This document shows, piece after piece, positions 12,461 through 23,770 of a DNA stretch of 64,000 nt. Location of the stretch: contig CM056387.1 in NCBI GenBank assembly GCA_029718625.1, forward strand, positions 39,015,994-39,079,993. The letters run 5' to 3'. The position numbers were made by a program, and so were the translations under genes. Below the pieces are notes generated by a model. It was not told the DNA's origin, did no database searches, and saw only the letters and a program-made list of their open reading frames with translations. The DNA comes from Synaphobranchus kaupii (taxonomy: Eukaryota; Chordata; Actinopteri; Anguilliformes; Synaphobranchidae). The first letter of the stretch is position 1. Each line of letters opens with the position of its first letter.

Positions 12461-12610
12461 TAAAATCTGAGCTGCAGACCTCACACAGGAAGTTCATCCC
12501 AGTAAAAACCGCTCAAACAGGAAGTGATTTACAGTACAAGCTGAGCCGCAGACCTCACACAGGAAGTGATTCACGGTAAATACTGAGCTGCATACCTCAC
12601 ACAGGAAGTT
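12461..12610. repeat. Short degenerate tandem repeat (three copies)
   Basis: The motif CAGACCTCACACAGGAAGT and near variants occurs three times (about 12475, 12551 and 12592). The intervening blocks, such as TTACAGTA/TCACGGTA and CTGAGC, are also shared. A small, diverged tandem duplication. Confidence 0.7.
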
Positions 12611-12763
12611 AAGTTAATTTGTTTCTGTAAATTCAGTAGTATTATTCGTATAATTGCATTATGACCCGATATCCTGGTACCAATGTAAAGATGTACAAAT
12701 GATACATACAGGATATATACATTACATGGCCAAAAGTATATGGACACCTGTTTGTCCAACAAC

Positions 12764-13146
12764 TCATTCCAAAATCATGGGCATTAATATAGAGTTAGTC
12801 TCCCCCTTTGCTGCTATAGCAGCCTCCACTCTTCTGGGATGGCTTTCCACTAGATGTTGGGACAGTGCTGCGTGGATTTGCGTCGATTCAGCCAGAAGCG
12901 CATTAGTGAGGTCAGGCACTGATGTTGGGCGATTAGGCCTGGCTTTCAAAGTTGGCTTTCCAATCGATCCCAATGGTGTTTGATAGGGTTGAGGTCAGGG
13001 CTTTGTGCAGGCCAGTCAAGTTCTTCCACACCGATCCCTACAAACCATTTCTGTATGGACCTGGCTTTGTACATGGGGGCATTGTCATTCTGAAACAGGA
13101 AAGGGCCTTCCCCCCACTGTTGCCACAAAGTTGGAAGCATAGGATC
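12764..13146 (-). pseudogene. Tc1-like transposase C-terminal remnant
   Basis: Reading on minus from 13146, the translation contains FLFQNDNAPMYKARSIQKWF and then WPAQSPDLNPIKHHWDRLES. These are the hallmark DDE-domain blocks of Tc1-type transposases (second catalytic D in DNAP, then SPDLNPIE-like). A frameshift near 12950 moves the frame to one reading RPTSVPDLTNALLAE then HLVESHPRRVEAAIAAKG, the usual C-terminus. The final catalytic position, normally E in NPIEHxWD, is K here. Upstream codons continue on the far side of the inserted MITE (NLNATAYNDVLD at about 13410-13368). Frameshift, truncation and insertion make it non-functional. Confidence 0.88.
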
Positions 13147-13154
13147 ATCTAGAA

Positions 13155-13360
13155 CAGGGATCTCAAACTCAAATCCTGGAGGGCCGCTGTGTCTGCTGGT
13201 TTTCGATGTGTTCCTGCACTTAAGTGTTTAATTTAAGTCATTGATTGGCTAAAGAGTCTGCACACCTTGTTTCCAAGGCCTAAAATGGCTGCTGATTGAA
13301 AGGAAATCACAAAAACCAGCAGACACAGCGGCCCTCCAGGACTGGAGTTTGAGATCCCTG
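13155..13360. mobile_element. 206-bp hAT-type MITE with 8-bp TSD
   Basis: It begins CAGGGATCTCAAACTC and ends with the exact reverse complement. Imperfect inverted similarity extends about 50 bp inward (CCTGGAGGGCCGCTGTGTCT on both arms). It is flanked by the perfect 8-bp direct repeat ATCTAGAA (13147-13154 and 13361-13368), the target-duplication length of hAT transposons. No coding capacity. It lies within the codons of the Tc1 remnant, so it inserted later. Confidence 0.92.
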
Positions 13361-13523
13361 ATCTAGAACATCATTGTATGCTGTAGCGTTAAGATTTGCC
13401 TTCAGTAGAACGAAGCGGTCTAGCCCGAACCAAGGAGTGTCTGAATACTTTTGGCCTTGTCGTGCATTTATTAAAGAAAGCAAGTTTAAAAATGCTTGTA
13501 TTTATTATTGATGACTGTATATA

Positions 13524-14145
13524 CAGTGCCCTCCACAATTATTGTCACCCCTGGTAAAAACTAGTAAAAAGGGTTATAAAAAATTCACCTTTTGGTGAAT
13601 TAGCTTAATCTCACACTGAAAAAATGAGAAAAAGCCAACCTTTAATTGAAGTAAATTTATTATGAGAAAAAAAAATCCCTCATCAAGAAATAATTATTTT
13701 TAACAAAACCACGTGTGCCACAATTATTGGCACCCCTCAATTTTCGTTTCATCTGACCAAAGAAAACGGTTCCAGGTCTCAGATAGAATATGGTCTCAGA
13801 TTCCTTGCTCTGTATTCTCCCACCTTATTAGATGTTACGGGAGAAGACTCAGTGCTGTTTTACTGGCGCCTTATTAGATGTTACGGGAGAAGACTCAGTG
13901 CTGTTTTACTGGCGAAGGGAGGTTGTGCAAAGTATTAAATGCAGTGGTGCCAATAATTGTGGCACACAAGGTTTTGTTAAAAATAATTATTTCTTGATGA
14001 GGGATTTTTTTTTCTCATAATGAATTTACCTTGGATTTTTCTCATTTTTTCAGCGTAGGATTAAGCTAATTCAGCAAACGGTGAATTTTTTATAACCCTT
14101 TTAACTCATCTTTATCAGGGGTGCAAATAATTGTGGAGGGCACTG
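13524..14145. mobile_element. 622-bp Tc1-type MITE with long inverted repeats
   Basis: It starts CAGTGCCCTCCACAATTATT and ends AATAATTGTGGAGGGCACTG, with TA on both sides (13522-13523 and 14146-14147). The inverted arms run roughly 200 bp each and include TTGTTAAAAATAATTATTTC on the right matched by its complement on the left. The central part contains a 46-bp direct duplication. There is no transposase, so it would depend on one supplied elsewhere. Long arms and the TACAGTGCC-type end are typical of fish Tc1/mariner derivatives. Confidence 0.92.
13823..13914. repeat. 46-bp direct duplication inside the MITE
   Basis: The 46-bp segment starting CCTTATTAGATGTTACGGGA and ending TTTTACTGGCG occurs twice in immediate succession with no differences, so the duplication is recent. 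Confidence 0.95.
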
Positions 14146-14149
14146 TATA

Positions 14150-15245
14150 TGTTAAATACAATAGTGCACACTGTGCTTCTACCTGACATATTAATGTTGT
14201 CAGTATAATGTGCTCTTCACAACCGTTACAAAGTCATTTGTGTTTACTGTAAGTCACACAGCTGCACGGACAAGAGCACGTTGTGTTATTATCCCAGAAC
14301 AGGAAATGGCAGATTTTAGCGAAGCCGCAGAGAAGGTAAACCTGACGTCAGTAAGGCTCCTTGGCCTCGCTCAGAATCTCTTCGCAAGGTCGTAGAATTA
14401 GGGCAGAAACCCTGGCGGTGTAAACACCAGACCCCAGACAGGGGTGCGTGTGTGTGTTCCTGAACCCCCGCACCCCCAGCCCCCGCTCGGGGGCCGGAGA
14501 CACAGTATACCTTTTGAGGGCAGTCCAATTAGCGCGGCCGGCTGTGCAGAGGCCGGCCTTAACGACTCTATCGGTCCTAATTGAAACGTCGCATTTCTCC
14601 GCAGCAGTTGTGCGCTTCCTGTGCCCGGAGAGCAGATGCTCCATGGTACTGAATTTCACCGCGTCAGACGCCCCCCCCCCCCCACACTCTCCCTCCTCCC
14701 CCCGCCCCCCCCCCCCGCCCCCGTTCACCTGTCACCCACGCACTTAGCAGCGGCCGGCCGTCAGCGGCGCCTGTCACCACCACTCTGGTCTCGGACAGGA
14801 CCCTTTTGAAGTTTGTTTGGGATCGTCCTGCCACATGTGTTCCCCTGCTACTGACGAGCTATGTGCAAGTGCCGACTGAGCTGCACTGACAGAGACATTA
14901 TCTGCCCCGCCCGCTGTCATCAGCCCCCCCCCCCCCCACACACCCCACCACACAGAGTACCTCTCTGACCTTGGGCCAATCAGCCCTCAGCCTGGGCCAG
15001 GCAGTTTCACTTCCTGCTTGCGAAGTCCGCTGGTTCTGATCCAATGAGGGGCTTCGCTGCGGAATGTTCTCTGCGCTTCTCTGATGCTGCTGAGTCACAG
15101 GGGCGAGGCAGGGGTGGGGGGGAACCCCAAAATGAGCTCCAGCCCTGCGTCTGAATCGCTTTCCTTTGTGAAGATTACACGCCTGGATATGTTGAGAGGA
15201 GAAGAAAATACAACAAACAAACAAATAAATAAATAAATAAATGAA
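14150..15245. other. Unique DNA with C-runs; no gene recognised
   Basis: About 1.1 kb. Poly-C-rich stretches lie at 14671-14725 and 14925-14938. A GC-rich stretch with TAATTA/CTAATTG motifs lies at 14525-14640 and could be conserved non-coding DNA, but I cannot test that here. Confidence 0.35.
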
Positions 15246-15266
15246 GCGTGAGAAAACAAGAGCAGG

Positions 15267-15465
15267 TCCTGGGGATAACTCCGTTAGCTGGCTAACCTGC
15301 GCTGAGTAAACAAGCCTGTTCCCCGTACGGGGATAACTCAGTTAGCTGGCTAACCTGCGCTGAGTAAACAAGCCTGTTCCCCGTACGGGGATAACTCAGT
15401 TTGGGTCCTGTTCCCCGTACGGGGATAACTCCGTTAGCTGACTAACCTGCGCTGAGTAAAACATA
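15267..15465. repeat. 58-bp tandem repeat, 3-4 copies
   Basis: The unit contains CTGTTCCCCGTACGGGGATA, then ACTCAGTTAGCTGGCTAACC and TGCGCTGAGTAAACAAGC. Two copies repeat at exactly 58 bp (15301 to 15359); a shortened copy and a variant copy follow. The core CCCCGTACGGGG is a perfect 12-bp palindrome and GTTAGCTGGCTAAC is a near-palindrome. Confidence 0.88.
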
Positions 15466-15739
15466 GAAACGCGAATATGGAACAGATGAACTGGTAGAAA
15501 CAGTGTTCTCAGCGCAGTTATCCAGCTCACTCAGTTAGGCAGGCACCAGGAACAGTGCCCTGAGGCCTGTGATGAGGGAGAACGCTTTCCATGGTCAAAA
15601 ACATCAACATTCTGACATACAGCATTCTGGGATGGGTGGAGGGGAGGGGGGGTAAATTGGTGAGCCCAAAGAGCCCCCCCCCATGATGCAGCTATAACAC
15701 TCCATCACCACAGTGCTCGTTTCATGATTACGCTTTCCA

Positions 15740-15776
15740 GCGCACACTGCTACTCTTAACGGCACTGTGCTGTAAT

Positions 15777-15850
<74 letters not shown>

Positions 15851-15879
15851 TGCTACTCTTAACAGCTCTGTGCTGTAAT

Positions 15880-15913
<34 letters not shown>

Positions 15914-16222
15914 TGCTACTCTTAACAGCTCTGTGCTGTAATGCACACACACACATACACTGCTACTCTTAACGGCTCTGTGCTGTAATGCACACACACA
16001 CAAACTGCTACTCTTAACGGCACTGTGCCGTAATGCACACACACACATACACTGCTACTCTTAACGGCTCTGTGCTGTAATGCACACACACACAGACTGC
16101 TACTCTTAACGGCACTGTGCTGTAATGCACACACACACATACACTGCTACTCTTAACGGCTCTGTGCTGTAATGCACACACACACACACACACTGCTACT
16201 CTTAACAGCTCTGTGCTGTAAT

Positions 16223-16273
<51 letters not shown>

Positions 16274-16400
16274 TGCTCTTAACGGCACTCTGCTGTAGTA
16301 CACATACAAACACACACACACACACACACACACACATCACTGTGTGCTGGGCCTATACCTACTGCACACACACACACTGCTAGTCTTAACGGCACTGTGC
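15740..16400. repeat. CA-compound minisatellite
   Basis: Units alternate a conserved block (CTGCTACTCTTAACGGCTCT followed by GTGCTGTAATG) with (CA)n of varying length. There are about eleven copies from 15748 on. At 16336-16365 a different block appears (ATCACTGTGTGCTGGGCCTA), identical to the unit of the array 1.4 kb downstream. The valine/cysteine frames on minus are repeat translations. Confidence 0.93.
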
Positions 16401-16805
16401 TGTAGTGCACGGTTTTATTTCAGGGAAAAAAAGACGTACCCCAACTGTTTCCCACACAAACATTCCGAGATCCGTCAACAATTTCCCGTTTTACGGCAGC
16501 GCGAGAGGGCGACCCGCCTTTGTTAGGCAAAAGCGGCTGAAATACAACGTGGTGACAGGCCCAAGAGGAGCTTTAACAGCAGCCTCCGCCAGCACTTCCT
16601 GTGAAAACACACTTCCTAAGCCCTCAATTTATAGCCGTCTTTCGCTCTGAATTAATGTCCATCGGAGCAGCCTGCTCCCCCGTCCCCGATTCCTATTTAA
16701 TCTCTTTCACAGTAAAAGTGGCCGAACGCTGAGGAGAGATGAGGGTGCTTAACGGCACGCCACTCTGCCGGTTGGGAAAAACAGGCACGCGTGTGAAATA
16801 TCTCC
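16400..16805. other. Unique DNA, no gene recognised
   Basis: About 400 bp of mixed sequence between the CA-compound array and a GA tract. No exon signal seen. Confidence 0.4.
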
Positions 16806-16809
16806 TCGG

Positions 16810-16818
16810 AAAAAGAGA

Positions 16819-16862
<44 letters not shown>
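16810..16862. repeat. (GA)n microsatellite
   Basis: About 50 bp of GA dinucleotides with few interruptions. Confidence 0.95.
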
Positions 16863-17709
16863 CACGGACACAGATGTTTTTTGCATAAATTCATGGGAAC
16901 CGCCACACAGCCCTTGGCTAGTCCTCTCATCCCTTCTTTTTTTTTTTTAAACAAAAAAATAAATAAAAATCACATTTCATTTCACAACCTGCAAATTAAA
17001 AAGGCAAATGTTTGAGGGCAGTAAAATAAATAGGCGATGTTGAGAGCATATCCTTTATTAAACAGCCTGTGGCCGTGCTGATGGAGGGGGCGGAAACAGG
17101 ACCGCCCTTGTGAAAGGTGTGAGATAGAGAACCCCGTCCCGGTGACCAGAGCAGCGTGTTTTTTCTTTTCTGAACTCTCCGGAACGACGAATCGCACCTC
17201 CGACTTCACCTCTGCGTTAGCTTTGGCACAAAACCGCCATGAACTTAGTAAACTACGCCATTATTTTCCTCCTTCTGAAAATACCCAGTCAGGTGATTAG
17301 CGCAGTAGTGCTTCATTACAGAGTCACATCCACTGTTGGAAATGGATATTGTGTGAAGTAACTGATTGGGCTGCTGGCCCAACCCCCGTCTCCTTGGCGA
17401 TGGCTAGAACTTCATCATCTATGCCCAGCACATTCCACACAGTGCAGCAGCCCTGCGAGCCGATTGGCTGAGGGCCTGTGAGTGTCCGTGGAATTAAGGA
17501 CAGGTGTCAGGTTTGTGTGCTGAGGTCTAAATTGTGTTGTCCCACAGGAGCGCTGGGCGGGGTGGGGGGTGGGGGGAGGTCGAAGAGGGGAGGGGCATCT
17601 GAAGTCTTTGGCTGTGTTTCCAGCACAGCAGTAATGTTATACATTAAGTGTCACTAATCGTACATCGCTTAAGGTGCAGCAGTCCTGTTAAGCACTGCCT
17701 TCCTGTGGA
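16863..17709. other. Unique DNA, no gene recognised
   Basis: About 850 bp. It includes a poly-T run at 16938-16948 and a G-rich stretch at 17555-17600. No exon recognised. Confidence 0.4.
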
Positions 17710-17880
17710 ATCACTGTGTGCTGGGCCTATACCTACTGCACACACACACATCACTGTGTACTGGGCCTATACCTACTGCACAAACACACACACACACACA
17801 CACACACCACACACATCACTGTGTGCTGGGCCTATACCTACTGCACACACACACACATCACTGTGTACTGGGCCTATACC

Positions 17881-17916
<36 letters not shown>

Positions 17917-18068
17917 CACTGTGTGCTGGGCCTATACCTACTGCACACACACACACACATCACTGTGTGCTGGGCCTATACCTACTGCACACACACACAC
18001 ACATCACTGTGTGCTGGGCCTATACCTACAGCACACACACACACATCACTGTGTACTGGGCCTATACC

Positions 18069-18150
<82 letters not shown>
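17710..18150. repeat. CA-compound minisatellite with terminal (CT)n
   Basis: About eight copies of ATCACTGTGTGCTGGGCCTA followed by TACCTACTGC, each separated by a (CA)n spacer of variable length. The array ends in (CA)n and then (CT)n at about 18112-18150. All three + frames are open for 150-195 codons because neither block has stops; these are not genes. Confidence 0.95.
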
Positions 18151-18154
<4 letters not shown>

Positions 18155-19160
18155 CTGGGTTGTTAGAAACGAGGAAACGCAGGTAATGCAGTGGAGGAGT
18201 CTGACACCCCTAATTAGATTAGGGTCACTTAAAGCGACACCGCTAAACTCCGCCAGCATTAGCGCCCGGGGGGGGGGGCTATGTGTCCGTCCAGCAGGGC
18301 TCTGAGTCTGTCGGCCTGCTTTTCCACAACTCCTCTCCCCGGAACGAAACCCAATCCCTCTGCGTTCCGTGTGACGGATTCTGAACCCCCAGAACCTCCC
18401 GTCCCACCGCTGCAGAGATCGAGGGTAACCCGGTCCCCGGTACCACGTCATCCACCGTTACGGGAGAACCCCCAAAAACATCGGCCCTGTCACACCATTT
18501 CACATGCGCCTCTATATTTCTGATTACATACACATACGCAGACCATCTCTTGTCCAGAGTTATTCACACAAGTGTACACAAAGAGATTTAGGCCCGGAGC
18601 AGCCCGTCATTAGGGACACAGCAGATAGTACCCATTAATACACAGCGTATTTAGAAGCGCCCAATGCATAAACCTGCAACATAAAGCTGAGAGCCATAGA
18701 AGGTGCTTGAGAGAGACAGAGAGACTGAGAATGTCTTGCTTCCAGTAGCAAACGGGCCTGAGATGTTTAGTTGTGTGGTTTTAGATTCAGCATCACTGGG
18801 GCTAGTAGAGTTCAACACTGCCACTTAAGGCCAGCTCCGTGTTAGAGGAAACACTGCTGGCAATGTGGTGGGATTATGTGTGAAACAGCTGACTGCATGG
18901 CCGTAATACCTGTGTAATTGCAATGTAGTCTTTCATCTTTCACCATTACACACTTTGTACCCCCCCCCCCCCCCACAACCCCCCGTTTAGCTATGGTGTC
19001 ATTGCATGGTCTAAAAATGTAGCTTGATCAATATGACTGCACATCTATTTTTCCAAATGACAACAAATGCATAACTCTATCACTTACGTATGTCCGTCCT
19101 TGTTGCTTGTCAGTTGTTGAATGCAGAGGCATTCTGATTGGACAGATTCCTTAACCAATA
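18151..19160. other. Unique DNA, no gene recognised
   Basis: About 1 kb. It contains a G run at 18269-18278 and a C run at 18961-18974. Open frames under 130 codons show no recognised family. Confidence 0.4.
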
Positions 19161-19164
19161 CCTT

Positions 19165-19280
19165 GCTACACAGTCCTGGAGTGCTACAGGATCTGCCAAA
19201 TTGTGGTGCGTTTCAGCACCAGTGATTAATTTAAGTAATTGCTTGGTTAAAAAGTCCACACACCTTGTCCTTAATTTGAA
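19165..19280. mobile_element. Degraded relative of the hAT MITE (possible)
   Basis: Stretches such as TCCTGGAG, TTAATTTAAGTAATTG and CACACACCTTGTCC echo the interior of the 206-bp MITE at 13155-13360 in the same order. Ends and target duplication are not recognisable, so this may be an old, truncated copy. Confidence 0.4.
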
Positions 19281-22040
19281 CTTTATTTAGAATGTACTTT
19301 TTTGGATTTTCTGCCAAAAAGTTAAGGACTTGTCAATAGCCTACCTGATATAGAGGCTGATTTAGTTCCTCTCTGATTAACTTGTTCACCTAGGGTAACG
19401 CCGTAGAGTTTTGTATACAAGACTGCCCTCAGCATACAACGGCATTTCAGTGCCGACGGCAATACGCCAAAACATTTTAATCGTTCAGTCTCATCTTAGC
19501 TAAAACAATTAAGTGATGATATAGTTATGGAATAAACTGAATTTAACTGAATATTTAAAATAAAACATTGTGACAAAGTTCTGTTTGCTCACATGAGTCA
19601 CATTCATTACGCTGTGAAGTGAGATGTCACTAATTACAGACTATTAATTAATATGAATTAAAACTGATGACAGTTAATGGAAGGCGGACTCAGCAAACAG
19701 CAGCATGTGGCCATAATGCTCAGCGTTATGTACTGAGAACGCCACACATGGCTAAAATGCATTATAATTGTCCTTACATGTGTAATAGCAATGTGACATT
19801 TAAAAAAAAAAATTTTTTTAATCTTTGGTCAGATGATGCATTTCAATCTTATATAGAGCCATGATCATTATCAATAATAATAAACACTTTTATGTGGTTT
19901 TATAATTTTTTACCTTGTATGATTATTTAGTTCATTTGTTTACGTGTTATCTCCTGGTTACTAATCATATATTGATAATGGCTGTGTAGAACAGCAGGTA
20001 AAATTGATATGTTGGTGCTGACTGCCGTTAAGTGGCTGACATGAACCCTCAGTCCTATCAGCGCATCCGTGACCTAAACGCTGTGGGGTTCCACTACATA
20101 AAGCTAATCATTAGCATGAATCGGAACATTAATATTCATTAGCAAGTAGCCCATGTGAATAAATACATTATTTCAGTCATGTGAAACACGACATTGTGAT
20201 AGTCTTGCATTTACCTTGCAAAACGCGCCCTGGCGCTCCAGTGAATTTGAATTTTACAGCCGTTTGAATACCTGGTTAGCCTACTCAGCGTGAACAACTG
20301 CATTATAGTTCCTTAAAATGCATATTTAGTTTTGAATATTTCGGAGCAGGACAGGGGTTTTCAGGTTTCGCAGAATTCCATTGTCTTTGTGGGGAATTTT
20401 CTACCGCTTACCACCCTGTGCTATTGTTGACTACCACGTTCTGTTGTTGGCCAATGTTTGGTTTTAATTCACTTAATACCAGATACCTTATTATCAATGT
20501 CTGTTTGAAGCACAATCTCAGCAAATATCTATATAGCACTTTGGCCTGGAAATGTGAGAGAGAACACAAACAAGTCAACATCAACAAAACAGCAACCTGC
20601 AACCACGTACAAAGAAACAGGCAACCACCAGACGCAATGAAACGGCACTCCAGTCGGCTGAGTTAAATCAACATCTGTAGCGCGTGTTTCACGCGATCAC
20701 CGGGTCGAGGTGACGCCTACAAACGCAGCACTTCCGTGATTGGCAACACGAAAACGCCGTTCTGGCATCTCGTACTCCCTTGTTTTCTTGACAGCGCTTT
20801 GTTTAAAGGCTGGAAGCAGAGAGAGTAACGGGTGCGAATGCATGTCCTGACTAGGATAAGGGCCGCGGTGGAGAGGCGTACACCATTTTGCCGGTAATGA
20901 TGTGCCTCGCCGTTTCGGCTGTCTGCATACGCATTCTAAATGTTTTTTTTATGACAGCTACGCGCGGCGAACTAAAAGGCCATTTAAAGTTGTCAGAAGC
21001 TGACAACCATTACCCTCGCATTTACATTTCTCTTACTACGCTCTGTCACGGAGATTCGCCAATCCATCGGCACCTGATTCCGGCTTTAATTAACTACACC
21101 TCCACCAGCAGGATGAAACAAAAGTATGTCTCTTTTCAGGCGGATACATTCCGATGTCTCTCTCTTTGTGTTCCTGTTTATTTGTCGTCGCGGCTTTGCT
21201 TTCTGCCTCCCACTCGTCCTCGGCGCCCGTTTGATTCCCGCAGTCATTAAATGAGACTTAAATGAATACAGACAATGAGGAGACTTTTCTTCTCTGAACG
21301 ACCGTTTCATTATTTTGATTATTATTCAGAAGCGCGGAGTGGAGAACGGTTTTTCTTTTGAGGACTCCGCTTCGTTAGGAGTGACGAGGGGAGAGGAACC
21401 CAACCCGACCCGGAACGCAGTCGTGTTGGGTTAAAATCAAGCACATGCTTTGCCGCCTCATGAACACCTTTGATGAACATTAAAGGCTATAGAATTGCGG
21501 CGTACACCGTTATGGATTATTGCATCACGGCCTTGCACACAATTGGTGTGAAACAATTTCCCATTAAAGAGGGAGAAGTGGAGGAAGAATGTATTTATTG
21601 ATATGATAAATACATGACATGTTCCTTGCCCCATGTGTAACCTATATAACTATAGGGGTTTTATGTTTTTATTAGATTTCATAAGAAACACCTATATGCA
21701 TGAGCGCGTGTGTTTGTATGTATTTATACAAACCTACATACACATTATCTCTCTGAGGCACACATAGACTTACACAATTTTCCACTACAAAAGTAAAAAA
21801 TAAACAAGCCTCTTTATTGTTACATTTAATTATTATTATTACAAGCCCTCTGGACGTTAAGCCAGACTTTCGCAGGGTGAAGGGCCAGATGGGTTACTAA
21901 AAATATAACATTTGTGGGTTTTGTTTGTGTTTTGGTCGCTACAGGCAACAGAAACATTTCAGCCACAACTATACGGTTCTCTGGCTCTGTGTTGCTCAAA
22001 TTTTACTTGTGACTTTTGCAGGAAAGCAGTGAGCCTTCAA
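19281..22040. other. Long unique region, no gene recognised
   Basis: About 2.8 kb. AT-rich from 19300 to 20650, with more CpG at 20680-21430 (several CGC/GCG motifs). No recognised exon or domain. Short open frames up to 120 codons have no family signature. Confidence 0.4.
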
Positions 22041-22350
22041 GCTAAGTGTGTGTGCGAACGTGTCTGTGTGCGCGTTGTGCATGTGTGTCTCTGTGTGCAT
22101 GTGTGTCTCTGTGTGCATGCGTGTCTCTGTCTCTATCTGTGTCACTGTGTGTGCGTGTCTCTGTGTGTATGTGTCACTGTGTGCGTGCGTGTCACTGTGT
22201 GTATGTGTGCATGTGTGTCTGTGTGTGCGTGTCACTGTGTGTGTGCATGCCTGCCTGTGTGTGTCTGTGTGTGTGCATGCCTGCCTGTGTGTGTGCGTGT
22301 CTCTGTGTGTGCATGCGTGTGTTTATGCACACACGTGTGTTTGTGTGTGT
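22041..22350. repeat. Interrupted (TG)n tract
   Basis: About 300 bp of TG-rich sequence with periodic CTC/CAT interruptions (GTGTGTCTCTGTGTGCATG-like). Cysteine/valine frames on + come from it. Confidence 0.9.
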
Positions 22351-22925
22351 TATACTGTGTTGTCTGTATTTATAGTAAGCATTTGTCAAGATCCACATAA
22401 TAAAAACCAGATGCTATTTTTACACAATGAAAATAAAAGACCTACATAAATATTCAGACAAGAGGAATAAAGCACACACAGGCACTTAAACTCTACTGCT
22501 ATAAAAGTAAACATTTGTGACCTGAAATGTGTGTTCACGGGGGCTGTAGCAGCTCTGATTTTGGGAAAAGGAGGTCCGTCCCATAATGATTTCAGAGAAA
22601 TAAATCAAAGGATAAAGTTTAGGGAAAAGCGGAAAATCTCACACAGAGTTGGGAGGGCCAGCTGTTGCCCGCTCACTTCCTGAATGATTGCAGTGGATTA
22701 TGGGAAGGGGCCTGTGGCCCTCGTCCAGAAAACCGGCTCCGTATTTGGGGTTTTCCATTCTGCCAAAAAAAACCCAGAAAGAATGGGGAAGTGACCCCCC
22801 CCCCGCTCCCCTCTTTTCTTAATTTGGCGGCTCAAAAGGTGTGGCGTGAAAAAAAAAAAACCACACAGTCTCCCCCAATTAAGACCGCGCCATCTGGGAA
22901 AATGTGGCTCTGCGGCCCGGCGTTC
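22351..22925. other. Unique DNA, no gene recognised
   Basis: About 570 bp with a C run at 22795-22805 and an A run at 22849-22861. Nothing coding recognised. Confidence 0.4.
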
Positions 22926-23150
22926 CCGTCTCCGATCCAGAGGGGTCGCGCTGGCACATCGACCCGGCTCGGATATACGCCGCGTTCCTGTCTCTGATCC
23001 AGAGGGGTCAAGCCGGCTCGTCGGCCATCTCGGATATACGCTGGCCGGACGCCATTTATGCCAGCGTGGAGCGTCGGGGGCGGGGGGCTCGTTGGTACGT
23101 GACGGATGCTTCGGGGGCGGGGGGCTCGATCCGAACATGACGGATGGAAA
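22926..23150. repeat. GC-rich short tandem duplications
   Basis: GATCCAGAGGGGTC with its surroundings (TCGGATATACG downstream) is duplicated at 62-bp spacing (22934 and 22996). A second duplication of about 40 bp containing GGGGGCGGGGGGCTCG follows at 23066-23150. The open frames here reflect the absence of stops in GC-rich DNA. Confidence 0.6.
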
Positions 23151-23759
23151 CTGGCCCCCAGTACTCCGGACAGATGTTCAGGGATCTCTCGGAAGACTTG
23201 AGGAGTTCTCTTGGCCCTGGACAAAGTCACCTTTCAATCCCAGCATGCACTTCACCCCGAAGTAAAACACTCTCCACTTAACTGACAAATGTACTTAACG
23301 GGCAAATAAGAAAAAAAAAAATTTGAATTAAATAAATCACAAATTAATTAATAGCTTCATTTTAAGATGAAAGATGGTTTTAAGGAGCCAATCTGGTGAA
23401 GTGAACTTCTGGCAACATCAACAGAGGTTAAGTTTTTTATTATAACCCCAATTTGTACTTTTATTTACATTATAACAACTGAAGCAATACATCAAATTTA
23501 TATAATACTACATCTAGAATAGGACCACCTGAGATAGGGCGTGTCTGAATCAGCTCCCTTCCATACGACTGAGTATGCTTGTGGAGTAGACAGGACAAGA
23601 AAGTAAAACAAAATTCTCTCTAAATGTAGTATACTTAAAACCCTCGTAGGATGTTCTTACTTGGGGTTTCACTGAGTATATTTAGGAGCACACCGTTCAA
23701 GAAGTACGCAAACATTTTGGTCGCATACATATGACGCAGCTTCGTTGACGTTATCATTC
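23151..23759. other. Unique DNA upstream of LINE insertion
   Basis: About 600 bp of AT-rich sequence without a recognised exon. It forms the left side of the LINE target site. Confidence 0.4.
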
Positions 23760-23770
23760 AACAACAACAA

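Larger units (their letters stand above)
12719..13466 (-). mobile_element. Tc1/mariner-like element, internally deleted, MITE-interrupted
   Basis: The ends share the inverted sequence GGCCAAAAGTAT: left at about 12727, right as ATACTTTTGGCC at about 13445. Between them is a minus-strand remnant of a Tc1-type transposase. The C-terminal catalytic part survives and the N-terminal DNA-binding part is missing. A 206-bp hAT MITE (13155-13360) sits inside it. Without that insert the copy is only about 540 bp, against roughly 1.6 kb for a full Tc1-type element. The exact TA target duplication is not clear. Confidence 0.8.

Noticed and set aside
22832..23265. GC-rich overlapping frames (78-146 codons) on both strands as exons
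   Set aside because: Open on both strands because of high GC and short tandem duplications. No domain or consistent splice sites.
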